Assembly (NCBI GenBank): GCA_964493695.1
Contig: CAZBPG010000001.1
Location: forward strand, 62,001 to 126,000
DNA length: 64,000 bases
Direction of reading: 5' to 3'
Source of the DNA: Bog-950 sp964493695
GTDB lineage: Bacteria > Bacteroidota > Bacteroidia > Chitinophagales > LD1
Part shown: piece after piece, positions 8,107 through 17,279 of the stretch
Numbering within the stretch: the stretch's first letter is position 1
Layout of the letters: each line of letters opens with the position of its first letter
The notes under the pieces: model-generated
Told to the model about the DNA's origin: nothing
The model's database searches: none
What the model saw: only the letters and a program-made list of their open reading frames with translations
Translations under genes and position numbers: made by a program

Positions 8107-9230
8107 AAGCGGAGTTTAGTCCAATAAATATAAGTCTTGCCTAATTGTCCCGCCAGCCAACTGCTTTTGGTGTGCTTAATGTCGCAGGAGTAATTCATCA
8201 GTAAGTAAGTGTTGTCATCAAGTTTAGAAATACCTGCATAAGCATTATCGCCACTGCTCGGAAAATCGGTAATGAGTGATAAAGTCAAATCATCTTTACT
8301 GAGCTTAAAAAGCGAAGTCACTTTTTTAGTGATGGAATAACGAATGAGATTGTTCAACCGTCCTTGTTTTTCGTTTTTGCGGTTTTTGACTTTGTCTATC
8401 TCTCCATCTAAATTTCTTCGCGATACAAGATAGATATCATCCTGATGGTCGAACAAAAGAGCGCTGTCGTATTTTGTTTTACTGCGCAGTTTTTTCCAAT
8501 TGCCGATGGAAGTTTTACCGGCACTGCAAACCAATGAACCGGTTCCTTCCAGACGAACAGTAGCAAAGAGGTTTCCCTGTTTGTCGAAAATGAATTCCCC
8601 TTCTTCTGCAGACAGAAGAGCTACCTGTGGTTCTTCGGAGATTGGTTCCCATACAAGCGCATCGGTGCTCCAAAACAAACGGAGATTGCTTTGATGCTTG
8701 TTGTTGTAAAGGTCTTTTCCGTAATAAGCGGATAAATACAGGGTGTCCTTTCGTTCACGAATTCTCCACGGGACAAAGTAATCGAGCAGAACGGATTGTT
8801 TTTCGCTCCAGTTTCCGGATTCGGATTTTCTGATTACAAAAATTTCTTTCGGCTCAAAACGAAATGTTCTGGTTCCGCCACGGAAGAAATACAGGTTGAG
8901 TGTGTCGTGATAAACTGCAAAGCGCGGTTCGCGCACATCGCAGGCAAGTTGTATTTCTGTTTCGTAATTCCATGTTTCCAAATCAGTGGAGCTTACTACA
9001 TACATCACCGCTTTTTTAGAAGCAAAGTGTGTGGGTGCCGTGCGAAAGGCGAGATAAAATTTATCGTGAAATTTAACGAGGTCAAGATTGTTGTTGCTGT
9101 GCTGAATTTTGCATTGTGCCGGAAGTTTGCCAGATGTGGTGAGGTTCTTCCATTCGTCAAACTTAACCGGTTGAGAAAAGCTGATGATTGTTTGAAAACA
9201 AAAAAGGATTGTGATTAGTTTGCCGGGCAT
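8103..9230 (-). CDS. secreted sialidase-fold (beta-propeller) protein
   Basis: 375 residues with a signal peptide (residues 1-19, SFSQ end). The body reads as a beta-propeller of the sialidase/arabinanase superfamily: repeated blades with YLAFRTAPTH, YVVSSTDLETWNYE, RLFWSTDALVWEP and YLVSRRN, i.e. the S-x-D-x-x-x-W Asp-box-like pattern at about residues 82-90 and 192-199. Conserved Arg-Glu/Asp pairs of active enzymes (DVREPRF) are visible. The substrate cannot be told. It stands alone, convergent with the anti-sigma gene (stop codons overlap by 3 bp) and divergent from the MBL-fold gene. Confidence 0.6.
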   Translation of the reverse strand: MPGKLITILFCFQTIISFSQPVKFDEWKNLTTSGKLPAQCKIQHSNNNLDLVKFHDKFYLAFRTAPTHFASKKAVMYVVSSTDLETWNYETEIQLACDVREPRFAVYHDTLNLYFFRGGTRTFRFEPKEIFVIRKSESGNWSEKQSVLLDYFVPWRIRERKDTLYLSAYYGKDLYNNKHQSNLRLFWSTDALVWEPISEEPQVALLSAEEGEFIFDKQGNLFATVRLEGTGSLVCSAGKTSIGNWKKLRSKTKYDSALLFDHQDDIYLVSRRNLDGEIDKVKNRKNEKQGRLNNLIRYSITKKVTSLFKLSKDDLTLSLITDFPSSGDNAYAGISKLDDNTYLLMNYSCDIKHTKSSWLAGQLGKTYIYWTKLRF

Positions 9231-9269
9231 GGTACAAAAATATTCAGGCGCTTTAATCGTAATAGAAGC

Positions 9270-10268
9270 ATGGCGGAAATAAAATTTGTAAACAACCCGG
9301 AACTGAAGACTATTCTTGATGACTGGAAAGGAAACCCTGTGGGGAACGGAAGATTTATTGACCCGAAGAAAAGGTTTAGCGGCTCGTTTGGGAAAATAGT
9401 ACGCTGGAAACTGGGAGGGAATGAAAAAGCTGAAGCCAAGAAAGTCGACAAATGGCGGTTGACAGTAAGAAAGGGGAATGATTTTTTAAAGCAGGAAAAT
9501 GATTGCCTTGTGTGGCTTGGTCACGCCAGTTTCTTTCTGCAGTTGAATGGCAAACGAATTTTGATTGACCCGGTATTCGGAAGAATTTCAGGAGTAGTTC
9601 CCCGCTATTCAGCATTGCCTTGTGCTATGGAAGATTTCACCGGTATAGATTACGTGTTGCTTTCACATGCGCACCGCGACCATTGCGATAAAAGTTCGCT
9701 GCAGAAAATTTTTGCTCAGAACGGTTCTGCTGTCCTTCTTACTTCGCTCAATACCGGTAAACTTGTTTCGGGTTGGGTAAGCGGGTTACATTTTCATGAG
9801 GCGGGATGGTATCAGCAGTACAATCTGCCGGAAGAGAATCTGCGAATTACTTTTTTACCCACTCAACACTGGAGCAACCGGTATATGACAGACATCAATA
9901 AAACACTCTACGGAAGTTTTATGATTGAAGCCGATGGATTGAATATCTTTTTTAATGGCGATTCGGGTTATTGTACTTACCCGAAACAAATTGCAGCGTT
10001 GTTTCCCAATATTGACATTGCTATGATTGGCGTTGGCGCGTATCATCCGCCATTGATGATGAAAGACGTTCACACGAATCCGCACGAGGCGGTTCAGATT
10101 TTTCACGATCTGAAAGCGAAGACTTTTATACCAATGCATTACGGTACTTTTGATTTAGCTGATGAGCCGTTGGGAGAACCTTACAGAATTTTGAAGCAGC
10201 TGGAGGCGGAGAAAAAAATAAATGGAGAATTGAAAATGATGGATGTAGGCGAAAGGATGGCTATTTAA
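9270..10268 (+). CDS. MBL-fold metal-dependent hydrolase, NAPE-PLD/UlaG-like
   Basis: 332 residues, no signal peptide. The N-terminal part (KWRLTVRKGNDF) leads into LGHASFFLQLNGKRILIDPVF (near residue 88), then the metal motif HAHRDHCD near 131-138, a later histidine in PTQHWSNRY (near 197), GDSGY near 230, and HPPLMMKDVHTNPHEA and PMHYGTFDL. This arrangement is that of N-acyl-phosphatidylethanolamine phospholipase D-like or UlaG-like hydrolases, which use a dinuclear metal centre. The physiological substrate is unknown. It ends in an 8-bp overlap with the convergent tolC-like gene. Confidence 0.82.
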   Translation: MAEIKFVNNPELKTILDDWKGNPVGNGRFIDPKKRFSGSFGKIVRWKLGGNEKAEAKKVDKWRLTVRKGNDFLKQENDCLVWLGHASFFLQLNGKRILIDPVFGRISGVVPRYSALPCAMEDFTGIDYVLLSHAHRDHCDKSSLQKIFAQNGSAVLLTSLNTGKLVSGWVSGLHFHEAGWYQQYNLPEENLRITFLPTQHWSNRYMTDINKTLYGSFMIEADGLNIFFNGDSGYCTYPKQIAALFPNIDIAMIGVGAYHPPLMMKDVHTNPHEAVQIFHDLKAKTFIPMHYGTFDLADEPLGEPYRILKQLEAEKKINGELKMMDVGERMAI

Positions 10269-11550
10269 CCAACTCTCCCTGCAATCTCATTAACTCCGTC
10301 TCTGCAACTTTTGCTGCGTAACGGACATTCACTAAACGTGTTTGAGCATTTACAAAGCTTATCTGCGCTTCGCGAAGTTCGATAGCGGTGGATTGTGCCA
10401 GACGAAAACGTTCCAAAGCAATTTTCTGGTTCTCATCTGCCAGGGCAATGTTCTCGATTTCCAAATTCAATTGCTCTTTAGCCATCACGAAATCACGCAA
10501 CGCTTTGTAGTTGCTCAACTTTATCTGGAAACGAATTTTTTCTGCATTGAATTGCGAAGAAAGAATCTGTATAGAAGCAACTTTGTTTTGACGAATGGTG
10601 TTAAGTCCGTTGAAGAGTGGAATGTTTAAACTGAATCCGGCATTCAATCCATAGGTTTGATTAAACAGAGAAAAGCCCGCTGTGCTGTTGGAGCGGTTGT
10701 AGTTATAGCCAAGATTGCCGACCAGATTCGGCAGAAACTCTGAGAATGCTTCCTTCTTCTCGAATTTTGCAACCTCTACATTTTTCAAAGCAGTTTGCAA
10801 CTGAAAGTTTTTATCTAAGTCAGTAGAAAGTTTTGGCTCGTTGAAAGGAATAGAATCAGAAACCGAAAAATCTGTTTCGATATTACGGGCCAGCAGATTA
10901 TTCAAGTCTCCTTTGCGTTGTTCAATGTTTTTTTTCTGTGCGAGCAAATTGCTTTTCTGTTCGTTCAAATCAACTTTAGCCTGCAGCAAGTCAACTTTGC
11001 TTGAACTTCCTACCTGAAATTTCATGTCCGCAAGTTTTACCCGCTCTTCTGAAATTTTGATGGCTTCTTCAACGGCTTTTACCTGTTGTTGTGCACGAAC
11101 AACATCATAGTATGCATTCATAACGTTCGCTACCACTGTCTGCATTTCGTCTTTGAATTGTAATTCTCCGATTTCTTCCAGACGCTTCAATTTGCCTTTT
11201 GTGGCGAACATTTTTAAGCCATCGAACAAAGTCCAGTTGAGAGCAACGCCTGCATTGATGTTGTTCCCGGTTACATTGTTTCTGTTGATTTCGGTTCCGT
11301 TAGTGAATTTCTGGTTGAGATTATTTAGTGTGTAGTTATCGCCAACCGTGGCATTTACTATTGGCAGCATACCGGCATTGCCCACTGAATTGTTTCTTGA
11401 AGCAATCTCCAATTCGTTTTTTGCAATCTGTATGTCGTAGTTACTTTTGAGAGCAAGCTCAATAGCTTGCGCAATCGTAAAGGTCTCCTGACCGGAAGTA
11501 GTTCCAACAGCGAAAAGAGAAAGCCCTATTAGTATCAGTCTATTCAGCAT
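10261..11550 (-). CDS. TolC-family outer membrane efflux protein
   Basis: 429 residues with a signal peptide (residues 1-20, GTTSGQ). Two OEP repeats form long helices separated by beta strands: TIAQAIELALKSNYDIQIAKNEL type start near 24-46 and GVALNWTLFDGLKM strand, then the second copy with FSLNIPLFNGLNTIRQNK. It provides the outer membrane channel for the RND pump encoded just upstream; its ATG lies within the last 11 bp of the permease gene, so they are co-translated. Confidence 0.93.
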   Translation of the reverse strand: MLNRLILIGLSLFAVGTTSGQETFTIAQAIELALKSNYDIQIAKNELEIASRNNSVGNAGMLPIVNATVGDNYTLNNLNQKFTNGTEINRNNVTGNNINAGVALNWTLFDGLKMFATKGKLKRLEEIGELQFKDEMQTVVANVMNAYYDVVRAQQQVKAVEEAIKISEERVKLADMKFQVGSSSKVDLLQAKVDLNEQKSNLLAQKKNIEQRKGDLNNLLARNIETDFSVSDSIPFNEPKLSTDLDKNFQLQTALKNVEVAKFEKKEAFSEFLPNLVGNLGYNYNRSNSTAGFSLFNQTYGLNAGFSLNIPLFNGLNTIRQNKVASIQILSSQFNAEKIRFQIKLSNYKALRDFVMAKEQLNLEIENIALADENQKIALERFRLAQSTAIELREAQISFVNAQTRLVNVRYAAKVAETELMRLQGELVK

Positions 11551-14500
11551 GTTTCTTTGTTCTTGATAGATATGAATACATACTTGGAATTACATACAGC
11601 GTAAGTATCAGTGAAAACATAATTCCGCCAATTACTACTATGCCCAATGAAACGCGGCTGGATGCACCGGCACCGAGTGCCAATGCAATTGGCAAGGCAC
11701 CTAAAGCTGTGGCAAGACTTGTCATTAAAATCGGGCGCAAGCGAAGTGCTGCCGCATCTATTACAGCTTCTAACTTTTCTTCACCCGCTTCCCTTTTCTT
11801 ATTGGCGAATTCCACAATCAGAATTCCGTTTTTGGTTACCAGGCCTATCAACATGATGATTCCGATTTGAGAAAATATGTTGAGTGTTTGGTTGAACATC
11901 CACAAACTGAGCAATGCACCGGCAATGGCAAGAGGCACTGTAAACATAATGATGAGCGGGTCGACAAAACTTTCAAACTGCGCGGCAAGGATCAAGAAAA
12001 TAAGAATGAGTGCCAGAAAAAATGCAAAGCCGATGTTCGATGAGCTTTCTTTGAAATCGCGCGAAGCACCGGTGAGTGATGTGTTGAAGGTATCGTCCAA
12101 CACCTTCTTCGAAATTTCTTCCATGGCGGCTACTCCATCGCCAATCGTTTTGCCCGGAGCAAGACCGGCAGAAACCGTAGCGCTTTTGTACCGATCGAAG
12201 TGATACAGTTGCGGAGGGTTGCTTTGTTCAGTAATCGTAACCAGATTATCTAATTGAATAAGTGCTCCCTTGTTGTTGCGCACAAAAAATGTTTTCAGGT
12301 CGAGCGGTTCATCTCTGTTGTCGCGGTCAACCTGACCAATCACCTGATATTGCTTTCCATTCATGATGAAATATCCCAGCCGTCTTCCGCTCAATGCGAG
12401 TTGAAGCGTGGTAGAAATATCCAGCACACTTACACCAAGGTCGTTCGCTTTCAACCGGTCAATTTCAATTTGCAATTCGGGTTTGTTGAATTTCAGGTTT
12501 ACATCTACTCCCTGAAAAGTTGGATTTTTATTCGCCTCTTCTAAGAACTTAGGAAGTACTTCGCGAATTTTTTCAAAATTCAGATTCTGAATGACAAACT
12601 GAACCGGTAAGCCAAAGCGCGCACCCCCACCGGTAGAAATAGTCTGATCCTGAATAGGGAAAACCTTGCCTTCATTAAATCGAGCTGCGTTCTTCGCCAC
12701 ATATTGCGCTACATCATTTTGCGAGCGTTTGCGTTCGTCAGGTTCGCTTAGGCGTAAACGAACAAACCCAGTGTTCACGGCACCGCTTCCGGCAAAACCC
12801 GGAGCTGTTACACTCAATACAATTTTAGCCTCCGGTACAGAATCCATAGCAAACGCAACAAGCTTGTTCATGTACCGAGTCATGTAATCATACGAAGTGC
12901 CCTCGGGTGTGCTTACACTTAAACGAAAGGCACCACGGTCTTCCATTGGTGCCAATTCACTTTGCAGATTCTTTCCAATAAAAAAGATAAACGCTCCGCA
13001 GGCAATCAAAATAGGGAACGCCAGCCATCTGCGTTTCATAAACGTTTGCAGCGATTCGCGATAGCCGTTATCAAGCGCTTCGTAAAACGGTTCTGTTTTT
13101 TCATAGAACCAGGTGCGCTTGTTTTCCTTGCGCGTCAACAAAACATTCAGCACCGGTGTAAGCGTAAGCGAAACAAAGGCAGAAATTAAAACCGCTCCTG
13201 CAACTACAATTCCAAACTCGCGGAATAAACTTCCTACAAAGCCTTGTAAGAAAATGATGGGAAGAAAAACTACGGCAAGTGTGATACTCGTTGCAATTAC
13301 CGCAAAGAAAATTTCTTCACTTCCTTCTTTTGCTGCACGGTGTTTATCTAATCCGGCTTCCAGCTTTTTGAAAATATTTTCAGTCACCACAATGCCGTCA
13401 TCCACCACTAAGCCTGTTGCCAGAACTATTGCCAGGAGCGTTAATACATTTATTGTAAAGCCCGCCATGTACATAATGAAGAATGCACCAATGAGTGAAA
13501 CCGGAATATCAATGAGCGGACGAATCGCAATCAACCAATCGCGGAAGAAAAGAAAGATGATTATGACCACCAGTGCAAAAGCGATAGCGAGTGTTTCGGC
13601 TACTTCCTTGATAGACCGTTTTACAAAAACTGTTTGGTCAAGTGCGATGTCGAGCTTGATATCATCGGGTACTTCTTTTTTAATCTGCTCGTAGCGTTTG
13701 TAGAATTCATCTGCAATTTCCACATAGTTGCTACCGGGTTGGGGCGTGATGGCGAGTGCTACCATTGGCACCCCGCTTTCTTTCAAAATAGTTTCTTCGT
13801 TTTCCGGACCCAATACTACATCCGCTACATCGCGCAAGCGGATAATCTGATTCTCTCCGCTTTTAATTATCAGGTTTTCAAAATCAGTTTCCGTGGTTAA
13901 GCGACCGAAGGTCTTTACGGTTAACTCGGTGTTGTTGCCATACACTTTACCGGCAGGCAGTTCGACATTTTCTCTTGTCAGTGCATTTTGAACATCGGTA
14001 AAAGTGAGTGAGTACGCTGAAAGTTTCAGCGGGTCAACCCACAGTCGCATGGCGTACTTTTTTTCGCCCCAAATCTGAACGGTACTTACACCGGGAATGG
14101 TTTGCAGTTTTTCCAGCAACACATTCGAAGCATAATCTGAAACCTGCAACTGATTACGCGTGTTGCTTTGCACCGTCATGGAAATGATGGCATCGCTGTT
14201 GGCATCGGCTTTTGTAACCACCGGTGGAGCATCAATATCCTGTGGCAGTAAACGAAGCCCCTGCGAAACTTTATCGCGTACATCGTTTGCAGCAGCTTCC
14301 AGGTTTGCGCCAAGGTTGAACTCAACAGTAATAATAGATGAGCCCTGATTGCTGGCAGATGAAATGGTACGGATGCCTTCAACCCCGTTAATGGCTTTTT
14401 CGAGCGGCTCGGTAATTTGCGATTCTATCACATCGGCATTGGCACCGGTGTAGTTAGTGCGAACGGTAATTACCGGTGGGTCAATACTCGGATATTCACG

Positions 14501-14602
14501 TACCCCTAAAAATTTATAGCCGATAACGCCAAAAAGCACAATGACTATGCTCATGACAATGGCAAGGACGGGACGCTTTAAACTTAGAGAAGGTAAACTC
14601 AT
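11540..14602 (-). CDS. RND multidrug efflux permease (AcrB/MexB family)
   Basis: 1020 residues, full length for an HAE1-type RND permease. The N-terminus has LSLKRPVLAIVMSIVIVLFG with the first membrane helix. The GxxxDDGIVV segment (TGLVVDDGIVVTENI, about residues 402-416) carries the proton-relay aspartates in TM4. Periplasmic porter domains and the second set of helices follow (QIGIIMLIGLVTKNGILIVE near 925-945). It exports hydrophobic compounds using the proton gradient together with the adaptor (4 bp upstream) and TolC partner. Substrate specificity cannot be deduced from sequence. Confidence 0.95.
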   Translation of the reverse strand: MSLPSLSLKRPVLAIVMSIVIVLFGVIGYKFLGVREYPSIDPPVITVRTNYTGANADVIESQITEPLEKAINGVEGIRTISSASNQGSSIITVEFNLGANLEAAANDVRDKVSQGLRLLPQDIDAPPVVTKADANSDAIISMTVQSNTRNQLQVSDYASNVLLEKLQTIPGVSTVQIWGEKKYAMRLWVDPLKLSAYSLTFTDVQNALTRENVELPAGKVYGNNTELTVKTFGRLTTETDFENLIIKSGENQIIRLRDVADVVLGPENEETILKESGVPMVALAITPQPGSNYVEIADEFYKRYEQIKKEVPDDIKLDIALDQTVFVKRSIKEVAETLAIAFALVVIIIFLFFRDWLIAIRPLIDIPVSLIGAFFIMYMAGFTINVLTLLAIVLATGLVVDDGIVVTENIFKKLEAGLDKHRAAKEGSEEIFFAVIATSITLAVVFLPIIFLQGFVGSLFREFGIVVAGAVLISAFVSLTLTPVLNVLLTRKENKRTWFYEKTEPFYEALDNGYRESLQTFMKRRWLAFPILIACGAFIFFIGKNLQSELAPMEDRGAFRLSVSTPEGTSYDYMTRYMNKLVAFAMDSVPEAKIVLSVTAPGFAGSGAVNTGFVRLRLSEPDERKRSQNDVAQYVAKNAARFNEGKVFPIQDQTISTGGGARFGLPVQFVIQNLNFEKIREVLPKFLEEANKNPTFQGVDVNLKFNKPELQIEIDRLKANDLGVSVLDISTTLQLALSGRRLGYFIMNGKQYQVIGQVDRDNRDEPLDLKTFFVRNNKGALIQLDNLVTITEQSNPPQLYHFDRYKSATVSAGLAPGKTIGDGVAAMEEISKKVLDDTFNTSLTGASRDFKESSSNIGFAFFLALILIFLILAAQFESFVDPLIIMFTVPLAIAGALLSLWMFNQTLNIFSQIGIIMLIGLVTKNGILIVEFANKKREAGEEKLEAVIDAAALRLRPILMTSLATALGALPIALALGAGASSRVSLGIVVIGGIMFSLILTLYVIPSMYSYLSRTKKHAE

Positions 14603-14605
14603 TTT

Positions 14606-15670
14606 TTATTCAATCACTTTTACAACTTTCACTCCTGCATCGGGTTTTACATACATCAGTGCAGTTGCCACAATAGTATCGCCAGCTTCTATTCCGCTTG
14701 TTATCTGTATATAACTCTCATTCCGCACACCTGTTTCTACAATCACAAATTTTGCCTTGCCTTCTTTTACCACAATAAGTTTTTTGTTCCGTGCTTCCGG
14801 TATTATGCATTGAGTGGGAACCATCATTGCACCTTCCACGCTTTTTAAACCCAAATCAATTTTGGCGAATGCACCGGGTAATAATTTTGTTTTTGAGTTG
14901 CTAACCAAGGCACGCACTTTTATACTGCGAGTGGCTTCATCAATTTTGGGTTCAATAGCAAAAACTTTTCCGGTGAAGGTTTCTGAAGAACCGTCTACTT
15001 TGAATTTTACAACATCGCCTTTACTCAGGGATGACGAATATTTTTCGGGCACTGTAAAGTCAATCTTAAGCGGGTCTATCTGCTGGAGCGCAGCAATAGA
15101 AGTGGTGGGAGACACATATGCACCAATGCTCACATTCTTTAAGCCGACTACCCCGTTAAACGGTGCGCGTACTTCTGTTTTAGAAATCTGCGCCTGTGTT
15201 AACTCCATGTCTGCCTTTATGTTGTTGAATTGTGTAACCGCATTGTCGTATTCCTGCTGTCCGATTCCGTTGATGGCGAGCAATTGTTTTAAACGGGCTT
15301 CGGTTCTTTCTGCGGTTTCTTTTTGCAGTGAAAGTTTTTTCAGTTGCGCCTGCAAATCGGCATCGAACAATTTCACCAACAAAGTTCCTTTAGCAACAGC
15401 CGCGCCTTCATTCAGGTTCAGTTCTGTAATCTTTCCCGATGCTTCCGGATGAAGTTCCACTTCCTCATTTGCCAGCAAAGTTCCCGATGCTACAATTCCG
15501 TTTTCTAAATTCTGAGGCCGCACCACAAAACCGCTTACCGAAATTTCTTTGGGAGGTCCGCCTTTCGATGCGGGAGAGGCCCTCTCTTTTGGATGAAGAA
15601 TTTTATTGTAAACAATAACGCCCGCCACTAAAACCACAATTGCTACAATAAACCAGGTGAATTTTGACAT
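14606..15670 (-). CDS. RND efflux periplasmic adaptor (MFP) subunit
   Basis: 354 residues from the ATG at 15670 (MSKFTWFIVAIVVLVAGV), with a signal anchor at residues 4-24. A biotinyl-lipoyl-like hairpin domain (VELHPEASGKITELNLNEG ... RAPFNGVVGLKNVSIGAYV), an intervening coiled coil (QLKKLSLQKETAERTEARLKQL), a beta-barrel and membrane-proximal domain follow. It links the permease to the outer membrane channel. The frame extends seven codons upstream to 15691, but a perfect TACTTTTG promoter element sits there, supporting the shorter start. It is the first gene of the three-gene operon; no TetR regulator is adjacent. Confidence 0.93.
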   Translation of the reverse strand: MSKFTWFIVAIVVLVAGVIVYNKILHPKERASPASKGGPPKEISVSGFVVRPQNLENGIVASGTLLANEEVELHPEASGKITELNLNEGAAVAKGTLLVKLFDADLQAQLKKLSLQKETAERTEARLKQLLAINGIGQQEYDNAVTQFNNIKADMELTQAQISKTEVRAPFNGVVGLKNVSIGAYVSPTTSIAALQQIDPLKIDFTVPEKYSSSLSKGDVVKFKVDGSSETFTGKVFAIEPKIDEATRSIKVRALVSNSKTKLLPGAFAKIDLGLKSVEGAMMVPTQCIIPEARNKKLIVVKEGKAKFVIVETGVRNESYIQITSGIEAGDTIVATALMYVKPDAGVKVVKVIE

Positions 15671-15688
15671 CGGGAAAATTTTGAGACC

Positions 15689-15696
15689 CAAAAGTA
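15689..15696 (-). promoter_or_regulatory. promoter -7 element TACTTTTG for the RND operon
   Basis: The minus strand reads TACTTTTG, an exact TAnnTTTG match, 18 bases before the adaptor ATG at 15670. No TTTG is found at the ideal 19-base spacing, so the -33 box is poor. Confidence 0.45.
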
Positions 15697-15753
15697 AAAT
15701 TTGAAGTTACGCGAATAGTTGTTGCTACAAATATTTTTGGTAAAAGATGCTAA

Positions 15754-17250
15754 TTACCTCTGAAAGGGCACTTTAAAACTGCTCACCTGCTGATTGGCTT
15801 CATCTACAATACTTAACTCTACATACTCATTATTAACGATTCGAACCTTACCAAAAGCGTTTTTAGATTTTTGTCCTTTCAGCCCATTACCCCCTTGGTT
15901 CCAAATCTTCTTCATTTTAAAGGTGGCTGTCAAGTTGCCTATCAGTTTTAAATAATGTGCAAGTTCTGTGGTCTCTACACTCAGTCCGCTGGCGTTCATT
16001 TCCGGAAGACCTGCATTCGTGCCGTCATCCATTACATTATGGTGCGTATCGCCACTAATCACAATCAGGTTTTTCAGATTGTTCTTCTTTACAAAGTCCA
16101 TAAAATCGTTCCGTTCTTCGGGATATCCTGCCCAGTATGAACTAAATCCTGAAGCAATATGAAAGCCAAACCAATTTTTGTAGTGCCAGTTTTGAATTTT
16201 TACTCCCGCCCGAATCAGTTTTTCGCAAGCGCCATTTAATGGTACACCGCTCACAATAAATTTCCAATCCGCTTTTGATTCGAGTAAACTTTTCTTGAGC
16301 CAGTCCATTTGCTTTTCACCAAACAAGGCATATCCGGGAGGAGGTGCAAAAGCCCACCGGTTTTTGAGCGAATCGTATTTGAACGCATCCATGTTTGGTA
16401 ATTCTTTTGCGCTGTTGCGGTCGATTACAAAAAATTCAGCATTCCCTAATTTGAACGAATGAAAAATGCCTTCGCTGGTATCCGGTAATTCGTAATGCGG
16501 AAAAAACTCATCGTAGCCTTTAATTACGTTTCTTCTCCACGAATCAGGAAACGGGAAAGCATACATTTCATTGCAAGCCTTTCCGCTGCGGATAAACGAT
16601 TTCATGTCGTTCTTGCAATAACGTCCACCGTTTCCTCCCACATAATCGTTGTCATCATACACATAATCTATAGGAACATTGTAAAGCATCTGCTTCATTA
16701 CCTTCTCATCGTATCGCTTCCGGTAACTGAGCGCAACGGTATCGTAGTTGTTGGAGTAATCGGATTTAATCTGATAATCGGGATAAGTGTAATCACCGGT
16801 GTGCATCATGAAGTAGGGCTCGTGCTTCGGTATAACATCAAACACTTTCATGTTTTTTGTTTCCTGGCAACTACCGGTTACAAAAACAAATTCGCCCTTG
16901 GTACCTTCGGCAGGGAATGTTCTGAAACTTCCTTTGATGGTATCTTCCCAACCTTCAAATAGAATGCGATAAAAATATCTCGTGTCGGCCCTAAGCGAAG
17001 TGAGCGAAAGCATCACCGTTTTATCGCGCAGGCTGTCGGTAACACCACCGACTGAAAATGATTTTTCCAAATCCTGTTTCTCGCTTAGCTCCATCAGCAC
17101 TTTGCCGCATTGTTTGGTGCGGATGTAAACTTTAGCCGAAGAAGAAGTAAGCGCACCAATAACAGGGCCGTGAGTAATGTATTGCGCGTGAAGAAGTGAA
17201 AAAGCAAAAGTGGAAAGCAAAAAGTAAACAGCCGAAAACAGGCGCATCAA
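15754..17250 (-). CDS. PhoD-like metallophosphatase, secreted
   Basis: 498 residues with a signal peptide (about 1-22, SLLHAQ). An N-terminal Fn3-like PhoD domain (HGPVIGALTSSSAKVYIRTK) is followed by the catalytic domain: GSCQE near 130, MHTGDYTYPDYQ near 150, YDDNDYVGGNGG near 198 and ISGDTHHNVMDD near 395. These supply the metal-binding Asp, Asn and His residues of PhoD alkaline phosphatases/phosphodiesterases. It lies at the downstream end of a same-strand cluster of phosphoester hydrolases and a TonB receptor, suggesting scavenging of organic phosphate. The enzyme is probably periplasmic or surface-exposed. Confidence 0.85.
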   Translation of the reverse strand: MMRLFSAVYFLLSTFAFSLLHAQYITHGPVIGALTSSSAKVYIRTKQCGKVLMELSEKQDLEKSFSVGGVTDSLRDKTVMLSLTSLRADTRYFYRILFEGWEDTIKGSFRTFPAEGTKGEFVFVTGSCQETKNMKVFDVIPKHEPYFMMHTGDYTYPDYQIKSDYSNNYDTVALSYRKRYDEKVMKQMLYNVPIDYVYDDNDYVGGNGGRYCKNDMKSFIRSGKACNEMYAFPFPDSWRRNVIKGYDEFFPHYELPDTSEGIFHSFKLGNAEFFVIDRNSAKELPNMDAFKYDSLKNRWAFAPPPGYALFGEKQMDWLKKSLLESKADWKFIVSGVPLNGACEKLIRAGVKIQNWHYKNWFGFHIASGFSSYWAGYPEERNDFMDFVKKNNLKNLIVISGDTHHNVMDDGTNAGLPEMNASGLSVETTELAHYLKLIGNLTATFKMKKIWNQGGNGLKGQKSKNAFGKVRIVNNEYVELSIVDEANQQVSSFKVPFQR

Positions 17251-17279
17251 ATTTTTAGCTTTTTAGTTTTTCCCTTTCA